Origin: JAPLZH01 sp964450345
GTDB lineage: Bacteria > Patescibacteriota > Minisyncoccia > Phycocordibacterales > PALSA-1337
Direction of reading: 5' to 3'
DNA: 64,000 bases
NCBI GenBank assembly: GCA_964450345.1
Contig: CAYVEL010000001.1
Location: 28,657-92,656, forward strand
The notes below the pieces were generated by a model. That model did no database searches. It was not told where the DNA came from and saw nothing but the letters and a program-made list of their open reading frames with translations. Both the position numbers and the translations under genes were made by a program. Positions 42,350 to 49,852 of the stretch are shown one piece after another; the first letter of the stretch is position 1, and each line of letters begins with the position of its first letter.

Positions 42350-43681
42350 CTATCTTACAATCTTCCTTTTGTTGTATGAATTTACCACTGCTCTAAGGGT
42401 TTCTTCGTTTGTTGTGATGACTAAATTATCCTGATCTATAAAGCTATAAAGAATAATAGTGTCTTCCTCAGACGGTCCTTTTTTTAGTGCTCTTACATCC
42501 TTATTTTCTATCAATTCATCTGTGAAATTTTTGAGACTGTATTCGCCTGTGTTTGATGAGCTTAGAATTCCACTTTCAGATACGAATAAAGGTGTAAATT
42601 CCATTCTCATATCATTTTCGAAGCGAAGCATAGCGGCTAATGCACCTTGGAAAAAAGATACTTTAGATATTATGAATGGACTGTTTTTGACTCCATTACT
42701 ATAAACTCCTAGCATGAAGTCGCCTTTTAATGATGAATATAGTTGCTCGGGGATTTTAATATCAGACATCTCTAAAAAAGTCTGTATTGATATATCTGAA
42801 CCACCATCTCTCATTGAGCTGTCTTTTCTAAAGTAAATATTTCTAATTTTATCTTTTGCTAAAGTTGCTCCTATAGCAGAGATTAGTTTAGTGGTCTCTA
42901 TTTTATCAGATATACCTACGATAAATTTTTTGTTTTCATCAGCGGGTATTATTGTAGAAACATTTTCTACTGGTTCAATTTTTTTAGCTGGTTCATTATT
43001 AGCTAATGTACTTATAGAATATAGATAGTATCCCCCATATCCACCGCCTGCCAGGAATAATAGGATGAATAATCCCATTAATAAATTTTTCCAAGGAAAA
43101 GAGAAGTTTTTAGGTATCTCTTCACTGTTTACTATTGTCTGATCATAGACTGCTTGCTCTAGTATTTGGTTTTGTGTTGGAATCTGGCTATTAAGTTCCT
43201 GTTCTCTTCTGTATGTGCTACCATCTAGATTATTTTGGATCATTCTACCAATACCTATTTTATTTGGTTCGGTGTTTTGGGCTTCTGTTGCATTAATTTT
43301 GACTTGATTTTCTGATATGTTTAATTTCGACTCAAAATTTTCTACACTAGAATTATTAAGATTACTAAATGGTTTGGCATCAGGAATTAAGCTACTTTTT
43401 ATTACAGGTTCTATCTTTGGACTTGGTTTATATTCCGATCTTGGTTGAAGTGGTCTTTGAATAGGTTTAGTAAAACCTTGGTTTCTTGGTGTATTTGATA
43501 TTGATTGAGTTCCAGAATGAGCTTCGCTTTCAGCAATTGCAATCTTAATTTTAGACATGTTCTTAGATTGCATGGCGTCTCGCATGTCTTCTTCTAGTGT
43601 TCTTATAGGTCTAATCTTAGGATCCTGTGGATTAGGAGTTATTGGGTTTGTGTTTGGGTTTTGTGGATTATTGGTATCCAT
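42350..43681 (-). CDS. single-pass membrane protein with disordered cytoplasmic N-terminus
   Basis: 443 aa, unrecognised. Residues 1-~195 are polar and Asn/Pro/Gln-rich (MDTNNPQNPNTNPITPNPQDP), presumably disordered and cytoplasmic. One TM helix follows (NLLMGLFILLFLAGGGYGGYYLY, ~200-222). The ~215-residue outer domain contains KFIVGISDKIETTKLISAIG and GDFMLGVYSNG. It begins eight bases after the pnp stop, so it is co-transcribed with pnp. Similar architectures are frequent in Patescibacteria; the role is unknown. Confidence 0.7.
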   Translation of the reverse strand: MDTNNPQNPNTNPITPNPQDPKIRPIRTLEEDMRDAMQSKNMSKIKIAIAESEAHSGTQSISNTPRNQGFTKPIQRPLQPRSEYKPSPKIEPVIKSSLIPDAKPFSNLNNSSVENFESKLNISENQVKINATEAQNTEPNKIGIGRMIQNNLDGSTYRREQELNSQIPTQNQILEQAVYDQTIVNSEEIPKNFSFPWKNLLMGLFILLFLAGGGYGGYYLYSISTLANNEPAKKIEPVENVSTIIPADENKKFIVGISDKIETTKLISAIGATLAKDKIRNIYFRKDSSMRDGGSDISIQTFLEMSDIKIPEQLYSSLKGDFMLGVYSNGVKNSPFIISKVSFFQGALAAMLRFENDMRMEFTPLFVSESGILSSSNTGEYSLKNFTDELIENKDVRALKKGPSEEDTIILYSFIDQDNLVITTNEETLRAVVNSYNKRKIVR

Positions 43682-43689
43682 TTATTTTT

Positions 43690-45903
43690 TTATAACTTAG
43701 GTGTGTTTTGAAGATTGTTTTCACTTACTGCTGGCTGTGTTGGGGTTGGTGTACTCTGAGTTGGTCCTGTTACAGTTGCTACTGTTTTTGAAATTATTGG
43801 TTTAATAAAATCTTTATCGGCTTGCTTAATAGATAGACTATATCTTCCTCTCTCGTCCTTCTCCTTTATTATAACAGGAATTTTCTGTCCTACCTGTAAA
43901 TATTTAGAAACAACATCTACTCTGAATGGTGCTATTTCTGAAATATGGACTAGACCTTCGGTGTCATAACCTATTTTAACGAATGCACCGAATTCCATAA
44001 TCTTTGTAACTACTCCTTCGAATCTCTCTCCCGCCTTGTATTCTCTGGTCATTCCGTTAATTATTGTGTAAGCTTTTTCTGCTGTACCATTTTTACCTGT
44101 AATAAATACTGTTCCGTCATCGTTTATATCAATAGCCTCTACCCCTGTTTCCTCTTTGATTCCTTTAATCATTTTTCCTCCAGGACCGATAACTAGGCCA
44201 ATCATATCCTGTTTGATTTTTAGAGTTAGAATCTTTGGAGCAAATACAGAAATATCTTTTCTTGCTTCTGGAATTGCTTTCTCTATTACGTCTAGAATTT
44301 GGAATCTTGCAGATTTAGCTTTTTCAAAAGCTTCTCCTAGTATTGATACTGGAATTCCGTCTACTTTAACGTCCATCTGAATAGCTGTTACTCCTTCTCT
44401 TGTTCCTGCAACTTTGAAATCCATATCACCGTAATGATCTTCTGGACCCTGAATATCTGTTAGAACTTTATATTCTTTATCATTTCTAATCATTACTCCA
44501 GATGAAATTCCAGCTACAGGTCTCTTAATAGGAACACCTGCATCTAATAGAGCTAGTGTCGATCCACACACTGAACCCATTGAAGTAGAACCGTTTGATG
44601 AAACAGCTTCAGATACTACTCTTATTGTATAAGGGAATATTTCCTTTGCTGGAATCATTGGTGTTAAAGCCTTCTCAGCTAGAGCACCGTGACCAATTGA
44701 TCTTCTACTTGGGTTTCCTGTTTTACCCGTCTCTCCTGTTGAGAATGGAGGGAAATTATACTGGTGTATATAGCGCTTTCCATCACCATTTTCTGTACCC
44801 TCTGTTACTTGAGCATCTCCTGGAGCTCCTAGTGTTAGGATGGACATAATGTGAGTCTGGCCTCTATAGAATATTCCACTACCGTGTAGAAGTGATGATA
44901 TACCACCTGCTTGTGCATACAATGGTCTAATTTCATCGAGCCTTCTACCATCAGCTCTTTTACCATTATCGATTGCTTGATCGTGAATGAATTGATTCAC
45001 TTCTTCTTCAAAAAGTTCATCAGCTCTGATCTCGCTCTCTTCTGGAAGTTTTTCTGTTACTAGATTTGACCAAATTCTTCTAAGTTCTTCTATGCTATCT
45101 CCCCCAGGGATATTACTTAATATGTATTTTTCAAACTGATTTTTAATTTCTGAAGTGAAAAGATTTTTAAGAGCATCACTTATTATTGGCTGAGGTATTG
45201 AGATTTTTGCTTTTCCAATTTCTTTAATTACTTGTTTTTGGAATGCTTGGATTTTTTCTATTTCACTAGAAGCGAATTCCATAGCAGAAATAATATCTGA
45301 TTCTTTAGCTTCATTACCACCAAGCTCAATCATGTTTATTTTTCCATCCTTACCACAGGCTACTAGTTCAAAATCAATGTCAGCAGATTCTCTAATTTCT
45401 TTTAGAGGATTTACTATTAGTTCGTTCGAACCTTTCTTCTTTAGAATTCTAACAGCGGTTACTGGACCGTTCCAAGGAATATGAGATGTTCCTATAGCTA
45501 AAGATGCTCCTAGTACACCCATGATATCAGGTGCCTCACTGTTTACTGCTACTGTGGATACTATTACCTGTATTTCATTTCTTATCCAATTATCAAATAA
45601 TGGACGAATAGTTCTGTCGATTATTCTTCCAGAAAGTACAGCTTCTTCAGAAGGTTTACCTTCTCTTCTAGTGTATCTATTTCCTAGAATCTGACCTGAA
45701 GCATAGAATTTTTCTTCAAATTCAACAGTAAGAGGTAGAAAATCAGTCCCTTCTTTTGCTGATTGAGACATTACAGCGGTAGCTAAGATAACGCTTTCGC
45801 CATACTTCACCATTACTGAACCATGAGCATTCCCTGCTAAATCACTAAAAACAGCGGTAAGCTCTTTGCCTCCGATAATTGTTTTAAATTCTTTCTTATT
45901 CAT
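43690..45903 (-). CDS. pnp: polyribonucleotide nucleotidyltransferase (PNPase)
   Basis: Phosphorolytic 3'-5' exoribonuclease. Two RNase PH-like domains (first near residues 1-~230, second ~300-~545 with TEGTENGDGKRYIHQYNFPPFSTGE and GSVCGSTLALLDAG), then KH (IGLVIGPGGKMIKGIKEETG, ~555-615) and S1 (FEGVVTKIMEFGAFVKIGYDTEGLVHISEI). A Thr/Pro-rich tail ends the 737-aa protein. Unlike most genes here it has a strong SD (GGAGG at 45914-45919, ten bases from ATG), which can be sequestered by the leader. Confidence 0.97.
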   Translation of the reverse strand: MNKKEFKTIIGGKELTAVFSDLAGNAHGSVMVKYGESVILATAVMSQSAKEGTDFLPLTVEFEEKFYASGQILGNRYTRREGKPSEEAVLSGRIIDRTIRPLFDNWIRNEIQVIVSTVAVNSEAPDIMGVLGASLAIGTSHIPWNGPVTAVRILKKKGSNELIVNPLKEIRESADIDFELVACGKDGKINMIELGGNEAKESDIISAMEFASSEIEKIQAFQKQVIKEIGKAKISIPQPIISDALKNLFTSEIKNQFEKYILSNIPGGDSIEELRRIWSNLVTEKLPEESEIRADELFEEEVNQFIHDQAIDNGKRADGRRLDEIRPLYAQAGGISSLLHGSGIFYRGQTHIMSILTLGAPGDAQVTEGTENGDGKRYIHQYNFPPFSTGETGKTGNPSRRSIGHGALAEKALTPMIPAKEIFPYTIRVVSEAVSSNGSTSMGSVCGSTLALLDAGVPIKRPVAGISSGVMIRNDKEYKVLTDIQGPEDHYGDMDFKVAGTREGVTAIQMDVKVDGIPVSILGEAFEKAKSARFQILDVIEKAIPEARKDISVFAPKILTLKIKQDMIGLVIGPGGKMIKGIKEETGVEAIDINDDGTVFITGKNGTAEKAYTIINGMTREYKAGERFEGVVTKIMEFGAFVKIGYDTEGLVHISEIAPFRVDVVSKYLQVGQKIPVIIKEKDERGRYSLSIKQADKDFIKPIISKTVATVTGPTQSTPTPTQPAVSENNLQNTPKL

Positions 45904-45913
45904 TTTTTATTAG

Positions 45914-46019
45914 TCCTCCAAATGTTAGGTTTCAAAAGTATTTGGTACTATCGCAATAGCTTTTTGAGGCTTTTGTGATATTCCCTTCTATCACTTTTAA
46001 AAACTACATATTTGGAGGA
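45914..46019 (-). promoter_or_regulatory. structured pnp leader that sequesters the SD
   Basis: On the minus-strand transcript TCCTCCAAAT (46019-46010) pairs over 10 bp with ATTTGGAGGA (45923-45914), which contains the pnp SD. The enclosed ~86 bases can form GTGATA/TATCAC and a CAAAAG/CTTTTG stem topped by CTAT-TGCG-ATAG, giving a junction-like fold. Opening the outer stem would expose the SD. PNPase autoregulates its own leader in E. coli, so autogenous control is a reasonable model. Confidence 0.65.
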
Positions 46020-46090
46020 TGGTTAATTATTAACTTCTTGATTTTAACAGAAAAGTTAAATTAATTAAAGCTTTTTAAATGGGAAATAAA

Positions 46091-46129
46091 AAGCGAAAAT
46101 CGGCCAGTTTTAAGGGCCGATTTTCGCTT
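46091..46129 (-). terminator. intrinsic terminator after NYN-domain gene
   Basis: Hairpin AAGCGAAAATCGGCC/GGCCGATTTTCGCTT, upstream of the pnp promoter region. Confidence 0.85.
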
Positions 46130-46180
46130 ATCTGATAATTAGACTTATCAGGATCTGTAAACTAAATTAAATTGTTGATT

Positions 46181-46792
46181 TTACTTATCCTTTCTATCTT
46201 TCTTATCTGTATTATTTTGTATATTTGGTCTCTTTCTATTGTTCTTATTGATCGGGTTAAAGTTTCTGTTCTGAATATAAGGTTTCTGGCCAATTAGATA
46301 ACGATCTGTATCAAGGTCTAAATCAAAGAATTCATCACAAGATTCTATTAATTTACTTGAAGTAGACTTACCAAATGAAACTACTTCTACCTGACATCCA
46401 CTGTGCATCTGTAAGTATTCTACTAGTGGAACGAAGTCTCCGTCTCCTGTTAATAGAATTATTGTATCTAGTTTTGGAGCCATTTTAATAGCGTCTACTG
46501 CTAGACCGACATCCCAGTCTGCTTTTTTTGATCCTCCAGAAAATATCTGAAGATCTTTTGTCTTTGTTTCAATACCTACTTTTGCTAAAGCATCGAAAAA
46601 GTTCTGTTCCTCACCACTTTCTGTTGAGATTACGTAAGCAATTGCACGTACTAATGCACGTTCTGCTACCGCATCTTTAACTATATCTCCGAAATTTACC
46701 TTTGAATTATAAAGGTTTCTAGCCGTATGATATAGATTTTGTGTATCGATGAAGACACCGACACGCTGTTCTTTATGTTTAATTATAGACAT
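46181..46792 (-). CDS. NYN-domain (LabA/DUF88) putative ribonuclease
   Basis: PIN-like NYN fold. VGVFIDTQNLYHTARNLY (first acidic residue of the site, D16 region), KKADWDVGLAVDAI and LLTGDGDFVPLVEYLQ give the conserved Asp cluster, followed by VEVVSFGKSTSSKLIESCDEFFDL. The C-terminal ~35 residues are Asn/Lys/Arg-rich (NRNFNPINKNNRKRPNIQNN), an RNA-binding-type tail. It sits between rpsO and pnp on the same strand, consistent with an RNA-processing role. Confidence 0.87.
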   Translation of the reverse strand: MSIIKHKEQRVGVFIDTQNLYHTARNLYNSKVNFGDIVKDAVAERALVRAIAYVISTESGEEQNFFDALAKVGIETKTKDLQIFSGGSKKADWDVGLAVDAIKMAPKLDTIILLTGDGDFVPLVEYLQMHSGCQVEVVSFGKSTSSKLIESCDEFFDLDLDTDRYLIGQKPYIQNRNFNPINKNNRKRPNIQNNTDKKDRKDK

Positions 46793-47012
46793 ATAAATAT
46801 TAGATTAAAATTTATGTAAAAATTCTGAAAACTCGCACTTCGCACATTGTTTATAAAAACCACGCTTATGAATAAAAATTCATTAAATTCTTTTTGACAA
46901 AGATAATTAAAATTTAAAAAATAAACTTAACTTAGAATTTAACTAATTTAGAGTTTTAAAAAATGTAACTCTATAACTAATTTAAATTATACTACTAATC
47001 CTCTCTAAAACA

Positions 47013-47032
47013 GAACCGCCTAGTGGCGGTTC
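47013..47032 (-). terminator. intrinsic terminator of rpsO
   Basis: Hairpin GAACCGCC-TAGT-GGCGGTTC; on the minus strand it is followed by TGTTTTA, just downstream of rpsO. The 46793-47012 gap is AT-rich with a direct repeat AACTAATTTA and no gene seen. Confidence 0.8.
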
Positions 47033-47041
47033 GTGTAAAGA

Positions 47042-47311
47042 TTACTTTTTCTTAAGTTCAAGCTTCTTTGTGATAGCTTGGTATCTTTTTGGAGAATTTT
47101 TAAGTAAATAGTTAAGATGTGACTGTCTGTCTGCTACTAAACCTAGAAGACCTCTTCTTGAGTGGTTATCTGCAGCATGTTTCTTAAGATGACGAGTCAA
47201 TTCCTCGATTCTTTCGGTGATTATAGCGATCTGAATCTCAGAAGATCCGGTATCTTTATCGTGAATACCGACGTTCTTTATGATCTTTGTTTTCTTTGTC
47301 TTTGAAAGCAT
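47042..47311 (-). CDS. rpsO: 30S ribosomal protein S15
   Basis: Primary 16S-binding protein of the central domain. Motifs GSSEIQIAIITERIEELTRHLKKHAADNHSRRGLLGLVADRQSHLNYLL are family-specific. The ATG at 47311 gives 89 aa, the normal S15 size; the upstream in-frame GTG adds three residues and is less likely. TGCTATTAT lies nine bases before the ATG. rpsO and pnp are neighbours in many bacteria; here an NYN gene separates them. Confidence 0.97.
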   Translation of the reverse strand: MLSKTKKTKIIKNVGIHDKDTGSSEIQIAIITERIEELTRHLKKHAADNHSRRGLLGLVADRQSHLNYLLKNSPKRYQAITKKLELKKK

Positions 47312-47444
47312 GATTGGCACATAATAGCATAAAACGGTTTAACATGCAAGTAGCTTATCTATTCAGAGAGTATGGCTTATTAAATACATGATTAGATACA
47401 CATTAAGCGACATATATGACTCTTTCAAAACAGATTAAAAAGTA

Positions 47445-47450
47445 TATACT
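47445..47450 (+). promoter_or_regulatory. -10 of xer gene, leaderless type
   Basis: TATACT then TAAGTC then ATG (47457). Confidence 0.65.
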
Positions 47451-47456
47451 TAAGTC

Positions 47457-48392
47457 ATGTCGCAAAACATAGAAGAAATGAAGAAACAGTTCTTAGAGTA
47501 TGTTGAAATAGAAAAAGGACGTAGTCTAAAAACTGTTGAAAACTATGAGCATTATCTATCTGTTTTCCTAGATTTCGCCAAGATTAAGAGTCCAGAACAG
47601 ATTACCGACTCCCTATTAAGAGAGTATAGATTGTGGCTTAATAGAAGAGAATCTGGTTCAAAAAAAGACGGCATTAAAGAAACTTTAAAAAGAAAGACTC
47701 AAAATTATTATCTTATTGCTCTAAGGTCTTTTCTTAAATATATGTCAAAACGTGGCTTAAATACTATGCCTGGTGAGCGAATTGAACTCGCTAAGGTTCC
47801 TGAAAGATCACTAGATTTGATATCTCTACCAGAATTGGGTCGTATAATTGCTGCCCCAGATACTTCTAATCTTAGAGGTTTAAGAGATAGAGCTATTTTA
47901 GAGACCTTATTTTCTACTGGTTTACGTGTTTCTGAATTATGTGGTTTACCTAGAGAGCTTGATTTAAGTCATGATGAATTCTCTGTTCGCGGTAAAGGCG
48001 ATAAAATTAGAGTAGTGTTCATGTCAGAAGATGCTAAAACTGCCATAAAAGCTTATTTAGCTAAACGAGATGATATGGATGATGCAATGTTTGTTCAAAT
48101 AAACAACAAAAAACTGGCTGAAGATAAGGATAAAACACTCAGATTGACTCCTAGATCAGTAGAGAGAATAGTAAAATATTATGCAATCAAAGCGGGTGTT
48201 TCAAAAAAGGTCACTCCCCACGTTCTTAGACATTCGTTTGCTACTGATTTGCTTAGAAACGGTGCGGATCTACGCTCGGTACAAATGTTACTAGGTCACG
48301 CTAATATCGGAACAACGCAGATATATACACATATAACAGACAGTGAACTTAGAGACGTGCATAAGAAGTTTCACGGGAAAAGTAAGATTTAA
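47457..48392 (+). CDS. tyrosine recombinase, XerC/XerD/XerA family
   Basis: Site-specific recombinase that probably resolves chromosome dimers. N-terminal SAM-like core-binding domain (MSQNIEEMKKQFLEYVEIEKGRSLKTVENY, residues 1-~105) and catalytic domain with R157 (GLRVSELCG), H255-x2-R258 (HVLRHSFATD), H281 (LGHAN) and nucleophile Y290 (IYTHI). Length 311 aa is standard. No attachment sites or phage genes are nearby, so a housekeeping Xer is more likely than an element integrase. Confidence 0.92.
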   Translation: MSQNIEEMKKQFLEYVEIEKGRSLKTVENYEHYLSVFLDFAKIKSPEQITDSLLREYRLWLNRRESGSKKDGIKETLKRKTQNYYLIALRSFLKYMSKRGLNTMPGERIELAKVPERSLDLISLPELGRIIAAPDTSNLRGLRDRAILETLFSTGLRVSELCGLPRELDLSHDEFSVRGKGDKIRVVFMSEDAKTAIKAYLAKRDDMDDAMFVQINNKKLAEDKDKTLRLTPRSVERIVKYYAIKAGVSKKVTPHVLRHSFATDLLRNGADLRSVQMLLGHANIGTTQIYTHITDSELRDVHKKFHGKSKI

Positions 48393-48416
48393 GCTATTAA
48401 AATATAAGCAAAAATA

Positions 48417-48443
48417 TAAAAATGGATTTAAAAATCCATTTTT
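48417..48443 (+). terminator. intrinsic terminator after xer gene
   Basis: Hairpin AAAAATGGATTT/AAATCCATTTTT followed by TATGTTTTTT. Confidence 0.75.
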
Positions 48444-48453
48444 ATGTTTTTTG

Positions 48454-48462
48454 TGTTAAATT
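48454..48462 (+). promoter_or_regulatory. extended -10 of xthA, leaderless type
   Basis: TGTTAAATT then TAGTGT then ATG (48469). It lies immediately after the preceding terminator. Confidence 0.6.
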
Positions 48463-48468
48463 TAGTGT

Positions 48469-49263
48469 ATGAAAATCATTTGTTGGAATGTTAACGGAAT
48501 TCGCGCTTTGGTAAAAAAGGGCGCATTTGATTGGTTAATTAACGAATCTCCAGACATTTTCTGCTTTCAGGAGACCAAAGCCCATCCAGAACAATTAGAC
48601 GATTCCGTTAAGAATTTAGAAGGTTACACATCATATTTTGACCATTCTAAGGTAAAAAAGGGATATAGTGGTGTAGCCGTATATACTAAAAGTAAACCAG
48701 AAAAGGTGGAATATGGTATGGGTATTCCAGAATTTGATGAAGAAGGACGTATGCTTGCTTTATTTTTTGGTGGCGATGCCTTCTCTGGTCAGATGAGTAG
48801 TCCATTTTTGTTTGTTAACTGTTACTTCCCCAATGGTGGCGGTGGTCCAGAAAGATTAGATTATAAAATGCGTTTTTATGATGCATTCCTAAAATATGTT
48901 GAAAAATATACACAAAAAGGTATTCCTGTTATATTTTGTGGTGATGTTAATACTGCTCATAAAGAAATCGACTTAGCTAGACCGAAAGAGAATGAAAAAA
49001 ATACCGGCTTCTTGCCTATGGAAAGAGCCTGGATTGATGAAGTTGTTAAGCTTGGTTATGTAGATACATTTAGAAAATTTTATCCGAATTTAGAAAATAA
49101 ATTTTCTTGGTGGGATATGAAAACTTTTGCACGAGAAAGAAATGTTGGTTGGAGAATTGATTACTTTTTTGCAAATAAGTTTGCTATAGATAAAATAAAA
49201 AATGCAAAAATTCACGAAAAGATTTTAGGAAGTGATCATTGCCCTATTTCTATAGATATATAA
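48469..49263 (+). CDS. xthA: exodeoxyribonuclease III / AP endonuclease
   Basis: Repairs abasic sites and 3' blocked ends. Starts MKIICWNVNGIRALVKKGAFDWL. Metal and catalytic residues are in CFQETKAH (Glu), CGDVNTAHKEIDL (Asp/Asn), VGWRIDYFF and LGSDHCPISI (Asp-His). A short insertion near FGGDAFSGQMSSPF precedes the VNCYFPNGG strand. 264 aa is normal. With Fpg and Pol I it completes a base-excision pathway. Confidence 0.96.
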   Translation: MKIICWNVNGIRALVKKGAFDWLINESPDIFCFQETKAHPEQLDDSVKNLEGYTSYFDHSKVKKGYSGVAVYTKSKPEKVEYGMGIPEFDEEGRMLALFFGGDAFSGQMSSPFLFVNCYFPNGGGGPERLDYKMRFYDAFLKYVEKYTQKGIPVIFCGDVNTAHKEIDLARPKENEKNTGFLPMERAWIDEVVKLGYVDTFRKFYPNLENKFSWWDMKTFARERNVGWRIDYFFANKFAIDKIKNAKIHEKILGSDHCPISIDI

Positions 49264-49308
49264 AATATGGCTTATAATAAAGACTTTTATGTCTTTTAAA
49301 TAGTAAGA

Positions 49309-49339
49309 ACAAAATGTCCTTTATAAAGGACATTTTGTT
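49309..49339 (+). terminator. palindromic terminator after xthA
   Basis: Perfect palindrome AACAAAATGTCCTTTA/TAAAGGACATTTTGTT followed by T. Its core TGTCCTTTATA recurs just downstream. Confidence 0.75.
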
Positions 49340-49346
49340 TACAGAG

Positions 49347-49393
49347 TTATCCACATAATTGTCCTTTACATGTCCTTTATATAAAAATATAAT
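49347..49393 (+). promoter_or_regulatory. promoter and repeat/operator region of the 390-nt RNA
   Basis: -35 TTTACA (49365-49370), exactly 17 bases, -10 TATAAT (49388-49393). Tandem TGTCCTTTACA (49360) and TGTCCTTTATA (49371) overlap the -35 and spacer, and a perfect DnaA box TTATCCACA sits at 49347-49355. The layout suggests a regulated promoter. Confidence 0.65.
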
Positions 49394-49399
49394 TATCTG

Positions 49400-49795
49400 C
49401 AGGTAAGACGGATTAGTGACATGTGGTCACTGAGGATGTCTCAGATCTTTAAATAATTTTTTTGAGGGTTAGTGGTTATCCCTCAATCTCAGTTCTAAAA
49501 GATTCGAGCTCTCAAGCGAGAATCGATGTAGAGATCTGTTCGGCAAATTGGACACAATGGCTTTCCCAATAATATTTTTTTGAAAGACCAGAATAGTGTC
49601 TCACGAATAGATTCTCGTAGTTTGAATCGTCCTGATGTTTAGGCTTAAATGCTTTAACTGCCTGATTGCCAGGAGGATTCCTTGTAAGTTTGCTAGCCCT
49701 TGCTAGCTGTTAGTTTAGTTCTTTTGATCTTTTGTTCCTTGTTCTTTTTGTTTCGACGCGTAAGGCCCTTCGAGAAGAAGGGCCTTTGTTATTTC
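49400..49795 (+). ncRNA. probable ~390-nt structured non-coding RNA
   Basis: No ORF, but bounded by a consensus promoter and a strong terminator. Possible helices: CAG-GAC-GATT (49400-49414, two bulges) with AATCGTCCTG near 49627-49636; hairpins GTGAC/GTCAC, TGAG/CTCA, TTGAGGG/CCCTCAA; CAGATCT pairing AGATCTG (~49450 with ~49535) enclosing GATTC-GAGC/GC-GAGAATC; and GCTAGC-CCTT-GCTAGC. The 3' part is U-rich before the terminator. I see no RNase P CR-I/CR-V, no tmRNA tRNA-like ends and no SRP GGAA loop. Family unknown. Confidence 0.65.
49762..49795 (+). terminator. intrinsic terminator of the 390-nt RNA
   Basis: AAGGCCCTTC/GAAGGGCCTT hairpin followed by TGTTATTT. Confidence 0.85.
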
Positions 49796-49852
49796 TAATA
49801 TTTATTAAGCAATAAGCTTTTACTATGAGGGGGTGATTTAATAGTAAAAACC

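Noticed and set aside
47457..48392. Xer gene as integrase of a mobile element
   Set aside because: No phage or transfer genes, no flanking repeats, and its neighbours are rpsO and xthA; a housekeeping Xer is simpler.
48469..49263. dif site near the xer gene
   Set aside because: Searched by eye for a 28-bp site of the form TKCGCATAATGTATATTATGTTAAAT between 47.3 and 49.9 kb; nothing comparable was seen.
49400..49795. tmRNA or RNase P RNA identity for the 390-nt RNA
   Set aside because: No tRNA-like acceptor/T-arm with CCA, no tag ORF recognised, and no GAGGAAAGUCC / ACAGAA paired signature. The GTTTCGACG near 49749 looks tmRNA-like but sits at the 3' end beside the terminator.
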